Below, piece by piece: positions 1 through 8,604 of a stretch of DNA of 64,000 nt (the stretch's first letter is position 1; every line of letters starts with the position of its first letter). This DNA comes from Streptomyces sp. NRRL S-37 (lineage in GTDB: Bacteria > Actinomycetota > Actinomycetes > Streptomycetales > Streptomycetaceae). The translations under genes were made by a program, and so were the position numbers. A model generated the notes under the pieces. It ran no database searches. It was not told the origin of the DNA and was given only the letters and a program-made list of their open reading frames with translations. The DNA lies in the NCBI RefSeq assembly GCF_000721605.1, contig NZ_JOIZ01000017.1, forward strand, positions 62,001-126,000, in the 5' to 3' direction.

Positions 1-421
1 CCTCGACGATCATCGCGATGAGGCCGCCGTGGGCCGCGCGGATCTTCTCCCGGGCGCCGGCGTCGAGTTCGCTCGCGGAGATCGCGACCACGGCGCGGTG
101 CCGCCGGTCCCCGACCAGTTCCAGTTGCTTGCGGACGTACGCCTCGATCTTGGCCTCGGCGCCGCCGACGGCCGCCATCGCCGCCTCGACCTCCGCCGCC
201 CAGACCGGGAAGTCGACCTCACACAGCTCCTCGACCACGGCGGCCCGCGAGCGGAAGTACTCGTACACGGACGAACGCGCGAGGCCGGTGCGCTCGGCGA
301 GGGCCGGGAAGGTCAGCGCCTCCGTACCGCCCTCGGACAGCAGGGAGCGTGCCGCGTCCAGCAGGGCGGCTCGCTGCATCGACCGGTGCTCGGCCACGGA
401 GGCCGCTCGAATCCTTGGCAC
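1..421 (-). CDS. TetR-family transcriptional regulator (partial, C-terminus outside window)
   Basis: About 140 N-terminal residues are visible, read from a GTG start; the gene runs off the window edge. Residues about 15-62 form a TetR-type helix-turn-helix: RAALLDAARSLLSEGG, then LTFPALAERTGLARSSVYEY and a YFRSR turn, which is the canonical DNA-recognition layout. The ligand-binding domain is only partly present, so the effector cannot be inferred. No Shine-Dalgarno is visible before the GTG. A TACAGT box lies 7 nt upstream, so a leaderless mRNA is plausible. The start overlaps nothing; whiG ends about 70 nt upstream and is transcribed toward this gene. An inverted repeat at 424-440 may be its own operator. 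Family assignment is firm; target genes are unknown. Confidence 0.85.
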   Translation of the reverse strand, partial: MPRIRAASVAEHRSMQRAALLDAARSLLSEGGTEALTFPALAERTGLARSSVYEYFRSRAAVVEELCEVDFPVWAAEVEAAMAAVGGAEAKIEAYVRKQLELVGDRRHRAVVAISASELDAGAREKIRAAHGGLIAMIVE

Positions 422-423
422 GT

Positions 424-440
424 CGTCCACTGTACGGACG
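424..440 (-). promoter_or_regulatory. Inverted repeat at the TetR gene start (candidate operator/-10 region)
   Basis: CGTCC-N7-GGACG flanks the TACAGT box (minus strand) directly upstream of the GTG start of the TetR-like gene. An operator overlapping the promoter is the usual arrangement for autoregulated TetR genes; the assignment is inferred from position and symmetry. Confidence 0.4.
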
Positions 441-488
441 CCCCGCCCGTGACGGCCAGAGGACCGGTCCGCTCCGGGCCGGAGGGGC

Positions 489-1331
489 TCAGCGGCCGAA
501 ACCCGCCAGTTTCGCGCGCAGCTGCAGCACGGACTTGGTGTGGATCTGGCTGACCCGGCTCTCGGTCACACCCAGCACATTGCCGATCTCGGCGAGGGTG
601 AGTCCCTCGTAGTAGTACAGCGTGACCACGGTCTTCTCCCGCTCCGGCAGCGTGTTGATGGCCCGCGCGAGGAACCTCCTCAGCTCCCGGTCCTCGGCCA
701 CCTCCACCGGGTTGTCGGCGGCGGTGTCCTCCAGGGTGTCCATGAAGCTGAGCTGATCGCCGCCGTCGCCCCCGGCGTGCAGCAGCTCCTCCAGGGCGAC
801 GACGTTCGCCAGCGACAGCTGGCTGAAAACCGTGTGCAGATCGGCCACCGTGATGCCCATCTCACCGGCGACCTCGCTTTCCGAGGGCGTGCGGCGCAGC
901 CGCGCCTCCAGCGTGGCGTAGGCGCGCTCCACGTTGCGCGCCTTCTGCCGCACCGAGCGCGGGATCCAGTCCAGCGCCCGCAGCTCGTCGATCATCGCGC
1001 CCCGGATGCGGGTGATCGCATAGGTCTCGAACTTGATCTCCCGGTCGACGTCGAACTTCTCGATCGCGTCGATCAGCCCGAAGACCCCGGAGGAGACGAA
1101 ATCCGCCTGCTCGACATTGGGCGGCAGCCCCACACTGACCCGGCCGGCGACGTACTTCACCAGCGGCGAGTAGTGCAGGATCAGCTGCTCACGCAGTCTT
1201 TCGTCCCCCGTCGCCTTGTACGACCGCCACAGCTCGTCGAGCGTCGAGGGAGCGGGCGGCCGCACGCTGCCACCGTCGCGGGCGGCTGGGGGGATCGCCG
1301 CCCGGTCGGACCCGGAGGTGTGCTGGGGCAT
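489..1331 (-). CDS. whiG: RNA polymerase sigma factor WhiG (sporulation, FliA-type)
   Basis: 280 aa, the size expected for WhiG, the sigma-28/FliA-like factor that starts spore formation in aerial hyphae. Region 2 spans about residues 45-125 ([19 protein letters not shown], then [13 protein letters not shown] and [18 protein letters not shown]). Region 3 follows at about 130-190 and region 4 at about 220-275, with the promoter-recognition helix-turn-helix [23 protein letters not shown] start with AAGGCG upstream. dprA ends 281 nt upstream, so whiG probably has its own promoter in the long leader; a BldD-like site lies there. Established knowledge: WhiG acts early in the whi pathway and is regulated after transcription by the anti-sigma factor RsiG with c-di-GMP. 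Identification is confident. Confidence 0.97.
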   Translation of the reverse strand: MPQHTSGSDRAAIPPAARDGGSVRPPAPSTLDELWRSYKATGDERLREQLILHYSPLVKYVAGRVSVGLPPNVEQADFVSSGVFGLIDAIEKFDVDREIKFETYAITRIRGAMIDELRALDWIPRSVRQKARNVERAYATLEARLRRTPSESEVAGEMGITVADLHTVFSQLSLANVVALEELLHAGGDGGDQLSFMDTLEDTAADNPVEVAEDRELRRFLARAINTLPEREKTVVTLYYYEGLTLAEIGNVLGVTESRVSQIHTKSVLQLRAKLAGFGR

Positions 1332-1429
1332 TCGTCGCCTTGTGCCGTTCTGCCGTGGACTGGTGCTGCCTGGATGCGCTGTCTGTCCGATGTCTGGGTG
1401 CCTGTCCTTGCCTGTCCGTGTCGGATCCT

Positions 1430-1447
1430 CGTGAGCGTAGCGTGACT
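1430..1447 (-). promoter_or_regulatory. BldD-like half-site pair upstream of whiG
   Basis: On the minus strand AGTCA-N8-TCACG lies about 100 nt upstream of the whiG start. The BldD box is AGTGA-Nm-TCACC, so each half has one mismatch. whiG is a known BldD target in Streptomyces, which supports the call. It overlaps a possible -10 (TACGCT). Confidence 0.4.
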
Positions 1448-1612
1448 ACGGCGTCGCGGTGTGCGAAGAAGCGAGGTGGGACCGTGCGCAGATTCGTTCC
1501 GGGTGCCGTTCCACCGGGTCACACCCATCGCTCTGAGTGATCGACGGGGTAGCCCAACTGACGTAAATTCCAAGGGGTGTCGGGGTTCCCCCGGACGGCC
1601 GAACACGCTGTG

Positions 1613-2773
1613 TCAGCGAGGCCCGGGACCGTCCCGGACCGGGATCATCGCCTGGCGCGTCAACTTCCAGCCGTCGCCGTGTCGTTCGACGTAACCAAGT
1701 GCTCGCAGTTCGTACAGTCTGGCGATCGCGTCGTCCGGGGTGGTCTGCGCGGCGAGCGCGATCTCCTCCGGCCGGGCCGTTCCGCGCCCCGGCAGCGCGG
1801 CGAGGACCTGCCGGCCGGCCGGGTCGAGCAGGTCCCGGGGCAGCACCGGCCCCCGGCGTTCCGGCGCGAGTTCACCCATGTCACCGACCAGTTCCACGAC
1901 CTCGGCGGCATCGGTGACCAGCACCGCGTCCTGCCGCAGCAGTTCGTGCACCCCGGCGGAGAGCCCGCTGGTGGCCGGCCCCGGCACTCCCATCGTGTGG
2001 CGTCCCAGCCGGCGGGCCGCCCGGGCGGTCACCAGGGAGCCGCTGCGGTGGGCGGCCTCGACGACGACGGTGCCCCGGGTGAGCGCGGCGATCACCCTGT
2101 TGCGGAGGATGAACCTGCTCGGTGTCGGGTGCTCACCTGGCGGCAACTCGCCGACGACCAGTCCCTGTTCGGCGATTCTGCCGATCAGCCCGGTGTGGCC
2201 GCGCGGGTAGGACCGGTCGACTCCGCAGGCGAGTACGGCGATGGTGGCGCCGCCCGAGCCGAGGGCACCGCGGTGAGCGGCGCCGTCGATCCCGTAGGCG
2301 CCGCCGGAAACCACGATCCAGCCGCGTTCGACGAGGCCGGCGGAGAGGGTGGCGGCCATGTGCGCGCCGTACTCGGTACAGGCGCGGGCGCCGACGACGG
2401 CGACCGAGCGCAGCGCCCACATCCGCAGGTCCGCTCCCCCGCGCACCCACAGCCCGAGCGGCCGGGCGTCGCCCAGGTCGTCGAGCTGTCCGGGCCATTG
2501 CGGGGTGCCGGGGCCCACGAAGCGCACTCCGGCGTCCCGTGCGACGGCGAGGTCCCTGTGCGGGTCGGCCCGCTCGGCCCGGGCCAGCAGCCCGGCCCAC
2601 CGTTTGCCGCTCACCCCCGGCAGCGGGTCTCCCCGTTCCCGCAGCCGTCGCACCACGGCGTCCACGCCGAGCTCCCGCACCCAGCGGCCGCCGGTCTCGT
2701 CACCGGGTTCGACGACCCGGGTGAGGAAGACCCGGCCGAGCGGTTCTTCGCCGGGTCCCTCCACGGCGCTCAC
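1613..2773 (-). CDS. dprA: DNA-processing protein DprA/Smf
   Basis: 386 aa from a GTG start that overlaps the stop of the upstream comM/yifB gene (GTGA), a coupled arrangement. The Rossmann-like DprA core begins at about residue 123 with RSVAVVGARACTEYG, continues with VSGGAYGIDGAAH at about 155, and has the signature RFILRNRVIAALTRGTVVVE at about 221. A winged-helix-like tail (residues about 325-370) ends the protein. DprA binds single-stranded DNA and loads RecA during natural transformation; its role in Streptomyces, which is not classically competent, is unclear. The open frame extends farther upstream inside comM, but that part is a shadow and the GTG at the comM stop is the sensible start. 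Confidence 0.93.
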   Translation of the reverse strand: MSAVEGPGEEPLGRVFLTRVVEPGDETGGRWVRELGVDAVVRRLRERGDPLPGVSGKRWAGLLARAERADPHRDLAVARDAGVRFVGPGTPQWPGQLDDLGDARPLGLWVRGGADLRMWALRSVAVVGARACTEYGAHMAATLSAGLVERGWIVVSGGAYGIDGAAHRGALGSGGATIAVLACGVDRSYPRGHTGLIGRIAEQGLVVGELPPGEHPTPSRFILRNRVIAALTRGTVVVEAAHRSGSLVTARAARRLGRHTMGVPGPATSGLSAGVHELLRQDAVLVTDAAEVVELVGDMGELAPERRGPVLPRDLLDPAGRQVLAALPGRGTARPEEIALAAQTTPDDAIARLYELRALGYVERHGDGWKLTRQAMIPVRDGPGPR

Positions 2774-4395
2774 ACCCCCGCCCCGATGGCCATGGGCACC
2801 CCGCGCGGGACGCCGGTGCGCAGTTGCAGGGCGAGGGCGACGTCCACGGCGCCGGGCCGCTCGTGGCCGGCCAGGTCGGCGACGGTCCAGGCGACCCGCA
2901 GGACCCGGTCGAGTCCCCGGGCGGTGAGCATGCCCCGTTCCAGGCTCCGCTCGGCGTCGTCCATGGCGCCGGGGGCGGCGTGCCAGCGGCTGCGCAGCTC
3001 CCGTCCGGGGACCTCGCTGTTGGTGCGCCACGGGGTGCCGGCGAGCCGTGCCGCGGCACGGTCCCGGGCCGCGCGCACCCGGTCGGCGACCGTGGCGGTG
3101 GTGTCGCCCCGGGTGCCGCCCGCCGTCAGTTCGTCACGGGTGACGCGGTCGACCTCGACCCGCAGGTCGACCCGGTCGAGCAGCGGCCCGGACAGCCTGG
3201 CCTGGTAGCGGCGGATCGCCGAGGGCGGGCACTCGCACTGCTCGTTCGTCCGCGAGAAGCGCCCGCAGGGGCACGGGTTGGCAGCGAGCACCATCAGGAA
3301 GCGCGCCGGGAAGCGCACGACACCGGCGCTGCGCGCGATGACCACGTGTCCGGACTCCAGCGGCTGCCGCAGGGCGTCCAGGGCCTTGCCGCTGAACTCC
3401 GGGGTCTCGTCCAGGAAGAGGACGCCCCGGTGCGAGAGGGACACCGCTCCCGGCCGGACCGTGGCGCCGCCGCCGCCGACGAGTGCCTGCATGGTGGCCG
3501 AGTGGTGCGGGGCGCAGTAGGGGGCCGTGTCGATCAGGGGTTTGTCCACGGGGAGCAGTCCCGCCACCGAGTGCACGGCCGTCACCTCGAGCGAGGCCTG
3601 CCGGTCCAGCGGCGGCAGGATCGACGGCAGCCGCTCCGCGAGCATCGTCTTGCCGGCGCCCGGCGGTCCCTCGAGAAAAAGATGGTGTCCGCCCGCCGCG
3701 GCCACCTCCGCGGCCGTCCGTGCCGCGAGCTGGCCCACGACGTCCGCGAAGTCAGGGCCCTGGTCGTGCGATGCCGGGCCGACGCCGTGCATCCCGGTGT
3801 CCGTCCCGGTGCCCGGGGCGCGCAGCCCCGCCAGCAGCGGGTCGGGGCGCGTCCGGTCCCCGGCGTCCTCCTCCGGCACGGGCTCGTCGGTGAGCACCGC
3901 GATCAGCTGGCGCAGGCTGCGGACGCCCAGGACGGACACGCCCGGCACCAGTGAGGCCTCTGCGGCGGCGCACTCGGGCACCACCACCTGCTCGTATCCG
4001 GCGTCGGCCGCGGCCAGTACGGCGGGCAGGATGCCGCGCACCGGCCGCACCCGGCCGTCGAGACCCAGCTCGCCGATCATGACGATGTCGCCGAGCACCC
4101 GCGGATCGATCCGTTCGGCGGCGCCGAGCACGGCGCAGGCGACCGCCAGGTCGAAGCCGCTGCCGGCCTTCGGGACCGACGCGGGGCTGAGTCCCACGGT
4201 GAGTTTCTTCTGCGGCCACTCGCCGCCGGAATTGACCACGGCCGCCCTGACCCGGTCCCTGCTCTCCGTCAGGCTCTTGTCCGGCAGCCCCACCAGGGTG
4301 AAGGCCGCGACCCCGGGCTCCAGGTCGGCCTGGACCTCCACGACCACGCCCTCGACGCCCACCAGCGTCACCGAGCACGTACGCGCGAACCCCAT
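2770..4395 (-). CDS. YifB/ComM-family Mg-chelatase-like AAA+ ATPase
   Basis: 541 aa. The start is the ATG of MGFARTCSVTLVGVEG, 1 nt after the yraN stop; an upstream in-frame extension lies inside yraN and is rejected. The N-terminal Lon-protease-like S5 fold (about 1-180) is followed by an AAA+ module with Walker A GPPGAGKTMLAERLP (about 240-255), Walker B GVLFLDETPEF, and a CPCG..C..C cysteine cluster typical of the family. The Mg-chelatase C-terminal domain closes the protein. The bacterial homologue ComM is a branch-migration helicase in transformation, which fits its neighbour dprA. Members of this family are often misnamed magnesium chelatase. Confidence 0.93.
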   Translation of the reverse strand: MGFARTCSVTLVGVEGVVVEVQADLEPGVAAFTLVGLPDKSLTESRDRVRAAVVNSGGEWPQKKLTVGLSPASVPKAGSGFDLAVACAVLGAAERIDPRVLGDIVMIGELGLDGRVRPVRGILPAVLAAADAGYEQVVVPECAAAEASLVPGVSVLGVRSLRQLIAVLTDEPVPEEDAGDRTRPDPLLAGLRAPGTGTDTGMHGVGPASHDQGPDFADVVGQLAARTAAEVAAAGGHHLFLEGPPGAGKTMLAERLPSILPPLDRQASLEVTAVHSVAGLLPVDKPLIDTAPYCAPHHSATMQALVGGGGATVRPGAVSLSHRGVLFLDETPEFSGKALDALRQPLESGHVVIARSAGVVRFPARFLMVLAANPCPCGRFSRTNEQCECPPSAIRRYQARLSGPLLDRVDLRVEVDRVTRDELTAGGTRGDTTATVADRVRAARDRAAARLAGTPWRTNSEVPGRELRSRWHAAPGAMDDAERSLERGMLTARGLDRVLRVAWTVADLAGHERPGAVDVALALQLRTGVPRGVPMAIGAGV

Positions 4396-4396
4396 G

Positions 4397-4846
4397 TCAG
4401 GCCACCCCCCGGACGTGCTCGACCACGGGTGCGCCGCGGGCCGGCAGCAGCACGCCGACCAGGTCGATGCGGACACCGCCGGGCGGTGCTCCCCCGTGTT
4501 CCTGGAGCCAGCGTTCGGCGAGGCCCCGCAGACGGTCGGCCTTGGCCGCCGTGACCGCCTCCATGGGGTGCTGGAAGGGTCCTGCCCTGCGGGTCTTCAC
4601 CTCGCAGACGACCAGGGCGTCCCCGTCGCGGGCCACGATGTCGATCTCGCCGGTCCTGCCGCACCGCCAGTTGCGCTGCAGGACCGTCATCCCGGCCTGG
4701 GTCAGCCGCCGTGCGGCCAGTGTCTCGCCGTACCTGCCGAGTGCGCTGCGTGCCCGGTGCGAGTCCCGCGCACTCCGTGTGCTCCGCGTGTTCTGTGTGC
4801 TCCGCGTGTTCTGTGCGTTCGTGTTCCGCGGGTTCTGTGCGTTCAT
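4397..4846 (-). CDS. YraN/UPF0102 family nuclease-fold protein
   Basis: 149 aa from the ATG preceded by GGAGG 10 nt upstream; a longer frame to 4876 has no better ribosome site. Residues from about 35 carry the restriction-endonuclease-like UPF0102 core: [11 protein letters not shown], then [21 protein letters not shown] with the D..E-x-K catalytic pattern. Function is unproven in the family. The N-terminus (about 1-25) is an odd Asn/Thr/Arg/Ser-rich stretch encoded by imperfect 12-18 bp repeats. It sits at the head of the yraN-comM-dprA group, a gene order common in bacteria and suggestive of DNA metabolism. Confidence 0.9.
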   Translation of the reverse strand: MNAQNPRNTNAQNTRSTQNTRSTRSARDSHRARSALGRYGETLAARRLTQAGMTVLQRNWRCGRTGEIDIVARDGDALVVCEVKTRRAGPFQHPMEAVTAAKADRLRGLAERWLQEHGGAPPGGVRIDLVGVLLPARGAPVVEHVRGVA

Positions 4847-4955
4847 GTCGGCACCACCTCCGGCGCCAACGGTCACGCATCCCGCCCGACGGAGTGGATC
4901 TTGGTGCGGAACTCGGCGACTGTGGACAACTCCGTCACCCGCACGAGTACGGCGG

Positions 4956-5264
4956 TCACCCGCCCGGCAGCTCCAGGTCGCTCTTGTTGAGCTCCTCGAT
5001 GTTCACGTCCTTGAACGTCAGTACGCGCACCTGCTTCACGAACCGGGCCGGCCGGTACATGTCCCAGACCCAGGCGTCCGCCATCGACACCTCGAAGAAC
5101 ACCTCGCCCTGGACCGAGTGCACCTGCATCTCGTAGTCGTTGGTGAGGTAGAAACGCCGTTCGGTCTCGATCACGTATTTGAACAGACCGACGACATCGC
5201 GGTACTCCCGGTAGAGCTTGAGCTCCATCTCGGTCTCGTACTTCTCGAGGTCCTCGGCGCTCAT
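4956..5264 (-). CDS. DUF2469 family protein
   Basis: 102 aa, very acidic ([20 protein letters not shown] start), the typical length of the actinobacterial DUF2469 family. The ATG at the MSAEDLEKY start has GAAGGGGAA upstream; a longer frame to 5321 has no such site. No enzyme motif is visible; the protein is aromatic-rich ([16 protein letters not shown]) and lacks a signal or membrane segment. Members are highly conserved near sip/rnhB/yraN genes in actinobacteria, which is also the context here. Molecular function unknown. Confidence 0.9.
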   Translation of the reverse strand: MSAEDLEKYETEMELKLYREYRDVVGLFKYVIETERRFYLTNDYEMQVHSVQGEVFFEVSMADAWVWDMYRPARFVKQVRVLTFKDVNIEELNKSDLELPGG

Positions 5265-5317
5265 GGCATGTTCCCCTTCAGCCGTGCGATCCCACCATTG
5301 TGCGCCAGTCCCGGGCG

Positions 5318-5845
5318 TCACTGGACGATTTCGGTGTCCAGGGTCACGGGTCCGGCCGGGGGGCCTTCGTCGAGCAGCGTGCGCAGCAGCCCGGCGAGTC
5401 TGGTCGGATACACCGTCTCATGCGCCCGGGCGAGTTCCGGGTACGTCCACCAGCGGGATCCGGTGACACTGCGCCGCTCCAGCTCGGTCAGCGCCGTGGC
5501 CGCGGTCTCGGTCCGGGTGGTGCGGGCGAGGTAGTACCACTCGTCCTGGTCCCAGCGGCGGCCGGCGAACGGGAAGGAGCACCTCCGCCGCCACAGCACG
5601 GGTCCGAGTTCGACCTCGGTGATGCCGGTCTCCTCGGCGAGTTCCCGCAGGGCGGCCTGTTCACGGGTCTCGTCGCCCTCCACACCACCGCCGGGCGTGA
5701 ACCACCAGTCGTCGGCCGGGTCGTCCGGTTCATGGCCGTGCAGCAGCAGGATGCGGTCCCGCGGGTCGAGCAGGACGACCCGGGCGACCCTGCGCAGTCC
5801 GCCCGTGTACGACTCCCCGGCCGCCGGGACGGGCTCAGCGGGCAC
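5318..5845 (-). CDS. Nudix hydrolase (MutT-like)
   Basis: 175 aa from a GTG that overlaps the 3' end of sipZ by 11 nt. The Nudix box is complete at about residues 55-78: GGVEGDETREQAALRELAEETGI matches G-x5-E-x7-RE-U-x-EE-x-G-U in two readable parts (GGVEGDETREQAAL, RELAEETGI). Such enzymes hydrolyse nucleoside diphosphates linked to another moiety; the substrate cannot be read from sequence. The longer frame to 5935 lies inside sipZ and is rejected. A mutT-like gene downstream of the sip cluster is also known in S. lividans. It is the last gene of the sip operon here, so it is probably co-transcribed. Confidence 0.9.
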   Translation of the reverse strand: MPAEPVPAAGESYTGGLRRVARVVLLDPRDRILLLHGHEPDDPADDWWFTPGGGVEGDETREQAALRELAEETGITEVELGPVLWRRRCSFPFAGRRWDQDEWYYLARTTRTETAATALTELERRSVTGSRWWTYPELARAHETVYPTRLAGLLRTLLDEGPPAGPVTLDTEIVQ

Positions 5846-6596
5846 CGGCGGTCCCCGCCTCGGCCCGGGTCCGGGACGCGTCCGCCCGCTTGGCGAAGGG
5901 ACCGTACGCGGCCCCGCCGAGAATGAGCACCGCACCGGCGATCACCAGCGCGACGACGGTCCTGAGCGGGCCCGGCGAGGAGAGCGCGCCGAGCCGTTCG
6001 AAGCCGGTGGGCGCCTCGAGCATGCCGTTCACCGGCCAGACCACGGCGTCGACCCTGGCCTGGACCGCGTCGCGGGAGACGGTGCCGTCGGCGGCGTCGG
6101 TCAGATGGGCCGTGGAGTCCAGCGACCCGGAGCGCTCGTCACCGAGCAGGAACAGGCGCCCCTTCGGCACGGTCACCTCGGGGATGGCGCCGGACTCGGC
6201 CGCCGTGCCCTCGGAGAGATACGGCTCGTCGATCTCCTCGCCGTTGACCTCCAGCTTGCCGTCCCGGCAGCAGGAGACCGTGTCACCGCCGACGGCGACC
6301 ACCCGCTTCACCAGGGGCAGGTCCGACCACGTCGTGTCCGTGAAGACGACCACGTCACCACGGCGGACGTCGGCGCCGTCGATGCGCTCGGCCAGCACCC
6401 GGTCACCGGCACCGATCGTCGGCTCCATCGACGGGGTGGGCACGGTGTACGGCCGGTACAGCACCGCTCCCCAGACGAATCCGCCGAGGAACATCACCAG
6501 GCCCAGGGCCACGGCCAGCCCGGACAGACGCTGCCCGGTCCCGCTGCCCGGGCGCCTGGTGCCAGGGACCGTACGCGTCGTGCTCTGACCACTCAT
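5835..6596 (-). CDS. sipZ: Type I signal peptidase SipZ
   Basis: 253 aa from the ATG preceded by GGTAGGG. An N-terminal membrane helix (about 23-42, LAVALGLVMFLGGFVWGAVL) precedes the catalytic-serine box TVPTPSMEPTI and the box with the catalytic lysine, PLVKRVVAVGGD. Box E appears as FLLGDERSGSLDS (GD-x-R...S.DS). A second helix near the C-terminus (about 210-232, VVALVIAGAVLILGGAAYG) gives an extra anchor. It is the last of four sip genes in the S. lividans order W-X-Y-Z. The Ser-Lys dyad enzyme releases secretory preproteins at the membrane. Its serine region (TPSM instead of SGSM) departs from the paralogues, which may mean a different substrate preference. Confidence 0.92.
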   Translation of the reverse strand: MSGQSTTRTVPGTRRPGSGTGQRLSGLAVALGLVMFLGGFVWGAVLYRPYTVPTPSMEPTIGAGDRVLAERIDGADVRRGDVVVFTDTTWSDLPLVKRVVAVGGDTVSCCRDGKLEVNGEEIDEPYLSEGTAAESGAIPEVTVPKGRLFLLGDERSGSLDSTAHLTDAADGTVSRDAVQARVDAVVWPVNGMLEAPTGFERLGALSSPGPLRTVVALVIAGAVLILGGAAYGPFAKRADASRTRAEAGTAGAR

Positions 6597-6629
6597 GGGC
6601 GGCACCCTACCCGGCGGTACCGGACAGGG

Positions 6630-7625
6630 TCAGCCCTCCCGGCGGCCCTCTGCGACGCCGTGCCGCCGGCGCCGCCAGAGCACCAGCGGCACCGCGCCCG
6701 CGAGCGCGAGTCCCTGGGGCGCGGCCGTCAGGACCGCGGCGGGCGACGGTCCGGCGGCCAGGCCGGGCTGGTCGAAGGTGTCCGGGACGGGCAGGTTGGT
6801 CCAGCGGTTGACCGGCCAGGCGATGACGACGGCGCGGCCGACGACCTTGTCCACGGGGACCATGCCGTTGTTCTTGTCGCCCTGGTTGTAGCGCGAGTCC
6901 CGGGAGTTCTGCCGGTGGTCGCCCATGACCCAGATGTGGCCCTCGGGGACCTTCACCTTGAACTGGCCGCCCTGGTCGTCCTGGCTGCACGGGGTGTTGC
7001 CGGGGTACACGTACGGCTCGTCCAGCGCCGTGCCGTTGACCTTCAGCGGGCCGGTGCCCTTGCACTCGATCGTGTCACCGCCGACCCCGACGACCCGCTT
7101 GATCAGGTCCTTCTCCTCCGCGGACGGCATCAGACCGATCCAGCTGAGGGCCTTCTGCAGGAGGTTCGGATCGGGCGTCGGCTCGCCGGCCAGCCAGTTG
7201 TCGGGGTCGTGGAAGACCACGACCTCACCGCGCTCGGGCTCGGAGCCGAACCAGGGGGTGAGCTTGTCGACGAGCACCCGGTCGCCCTGCTGGAGGGTGT
7301 TCTGCATCGAGTCGGAGGGGATGGAGAACGCCTGCACCAGGAACGTCTTGATCAGCAGCGCCAGCACCAGCGCGATACCGATCAGGATCGGCAGCTCCTT
7401 CCAGAAGGAGCGGGGCCGCTGCACCTGAGGGCTGCCGTCACCCGAACCGCCCTGCGCCGTGGAGGGGTGTCCGTCCCCGGGTCCGTCACCGTCACCGTCA
7501 CCCGCCGGGGAGCCGTTCCCGGAGGTCACGAAGTCGTCAGCCCCCGGACCCGCCGCTCCCACGGGACGTCCGCGGTGTTCCTCGCCCCCGCGCCCGGACC
7601 GTGCGCCAACCGCCGCATCCCCCAC
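6630..7625 (-). CDS. sipY: Type I signal peptidase SipY
   Basis: 331 aa. The GTG start is supported by GAGGAG 5 nt upstream even though it lies inside sipX, giving an 89-nt overlap in a different frame. A Gly/Asp-rich hydrophilic N-tail (about 1-70) precedes the membrane helix ELPILIGIALVLALLIKTFL. The serine box is FSIPSDSMQNTL, the lysine box DLIKRVVGVGGDTIEC, and box E VMGDHRQNSRDS. A C-terminal hydrophobic helix (about 298-318) follows, then an Arg-rich end. In S. lividans SipY is the major signal peptidase; whether that holds here is inference. Confidence 0.93.
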   Translation of the reverse strand: MGDAAVGARSGRGGEEHRGRPVGAAGPGADDFVTSGNGSPAGDGDGDGPGDGHPSTAQGGSGDGSPQVQRPRSFWKELPILIGIALVLALLIKTFLVQAFSIPSDSMQNTLQQGDRVLVDKLTPWFGSEPERGEVVVFHDPDNWLAGEPTPDPNLLQKALSWIGLMPSAEEKDLIKRVVGVGGDTIECKGTGPLKVNGTALDEPYVYPGNTPCSQDDQGGQFKVKVPEGHIWVMGDHRQNSRDSRYNQGDKNNGMVPVDKVVGRAVVIAWPVNRWTNLPVPDTFDQPGLAAGPSPAAVLTAAPQGLALAGAVPLVLWRRRRHGVAEGRREG

Positions 7626-8604
7626 GCCAACTCCTCACTCTCTGCCGCCGCCCGCGCCATGCCCGGCGCAGGCCCACCACTCCCATAACGAGCGGGAGTT
7701 CCGCAGGGCTCGGGAGCTGGACCATTCCATCGGGACCGTCCGGGGCAACCCTATGCGACAGCGGGGCGGCCGCGGTCGACCCCGGCGCCGAGTCCGACAC
7801 GGACGCGTAGGCCGCAGGCTCCTCCAGGGTGCTCCAGTGGCCGAGCGGCCAGGCGATGACCATGGCCCGGCCCACCACCTCCTCCTCGGAGACGGTGCCG
7901 CCGTAATCGGTGTCCTGGTGGGAACGGGAGTCGGCGGAGTTCGCCCGGTGGTCGCCCATCACCCACAGCCGCCCCTCGGGGACGGTGACGTCGAACGGGG
8001 TCGTGGACGGGGCGTTGCCGGGGTACAGGTAGTCCTCGTCCAGGGGGACGCCGTTGACGGTGACCCGGCCCTGCTTGTCGCAGCACTGGACGCGGTCGCC
8101 GCCGACGCCGACGACCCGCTTGATGAGGTCCTTCTCGTTCTCGGACGGCAGCAGTCCGATGAAGGTGAGACCGTCCTTGATCTGCTTGATCCCGACGGGG
8201 TCGTCCTTCTTCGGCGTGGTCTGCTCGTCCTGGAGCCAGCCGCCGGGGTCCTTGAACACGACGACGTCCCCGCGCTGCGGCTTGGATCCGAACCACGGGG
8301 TGAGCTTGTCGACCAGCACCCGGTCGCCGATCCGGATCGTCTGCTCCATGGAGCCGGACGGGATGACGAAGGCCTGGACGAGGAACGTCTTCAGCACCAG
8401 CGCTATCACCACGGCGACGCCCACGAGGAGGGGGATCTCCTTGACGGCGCTGCGCCTGCGGCGCCGCTTGACCTTGCGCTGGAGCTTGCGCCGCTCGGCC
8501 CGGCTGCGTCCGGGGCTCGGACCGGCCGCGCGGCGGGAGCCGGTGGGCAGCAGGTTCTCCGCGGCGCTGTCCGGGACGCCGCGGGGTTTGCCGCGGTTAC
8601 CCAT
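7537..8604 (-). CDS. sipX: Type I signal peptidase SipX
   Basis: 355 aa. The ATG start has GGAGG upstream and overlaps the sipW stop by 8 nt. A basic segment (KLQRKVKRRRRR, about 40-52) precedes the membrane helix (about 57-75). Catalytic boxes are FVIPSGSMEQTI (Ser), DLIKRVVGVGGDRV (Lys) and VMGDHRANSADS. The C-terminal 60 residues are basic and low in complexity; part is encoded by DNA that also encodes the sipY N-terminus, so this tail is probably not under strong constraint. A weak hydrophobic stretch (ELPLVMGVVGL) could be a second anchor. Confidence 0.92.
   Translation of the reverse strand: MGNRGKPRGVPDSAAENLLPTGSRRAAGPSPGRSRAERRKLQRKVKRRRRRSAVKEIPLLVGVAVVIALVLKTFLVQAFVIPSGSMEQTIRIGDRVLVDKLTPWFGSKPQRGDVVVFKDPGGWLQDEQTTPKKDDPVGIKQIKDGLTFIGLLPSENEKDLIKRVVGVGGDRVQCCDKQGRVTVNGVPLDEDYLYPGNAPSTTPFDVTVPEGRLWVMGDHRANSADSRSHQDTDYGGTVSEEEVVGRAMVIAWPLGHWSTLEEPAAYASVSDSAPGSTAAAPLSHRVAPDGPDGMVQLPSPAELPLVMGVVGLRRAWRGRRQRVRSWRGGCGGWRTVRARGRGTPRTSRGSGGSGG

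Noticed and set aside
1577..3208. Long plus-strand open frames over dprA/comM and others (for example 14126-16057, 7459-8967)
   Set aside because: They are antisense shadows from high GC; they lack ribosome sites and recognisable domains, and the opposite-strand genes are unmistakable.
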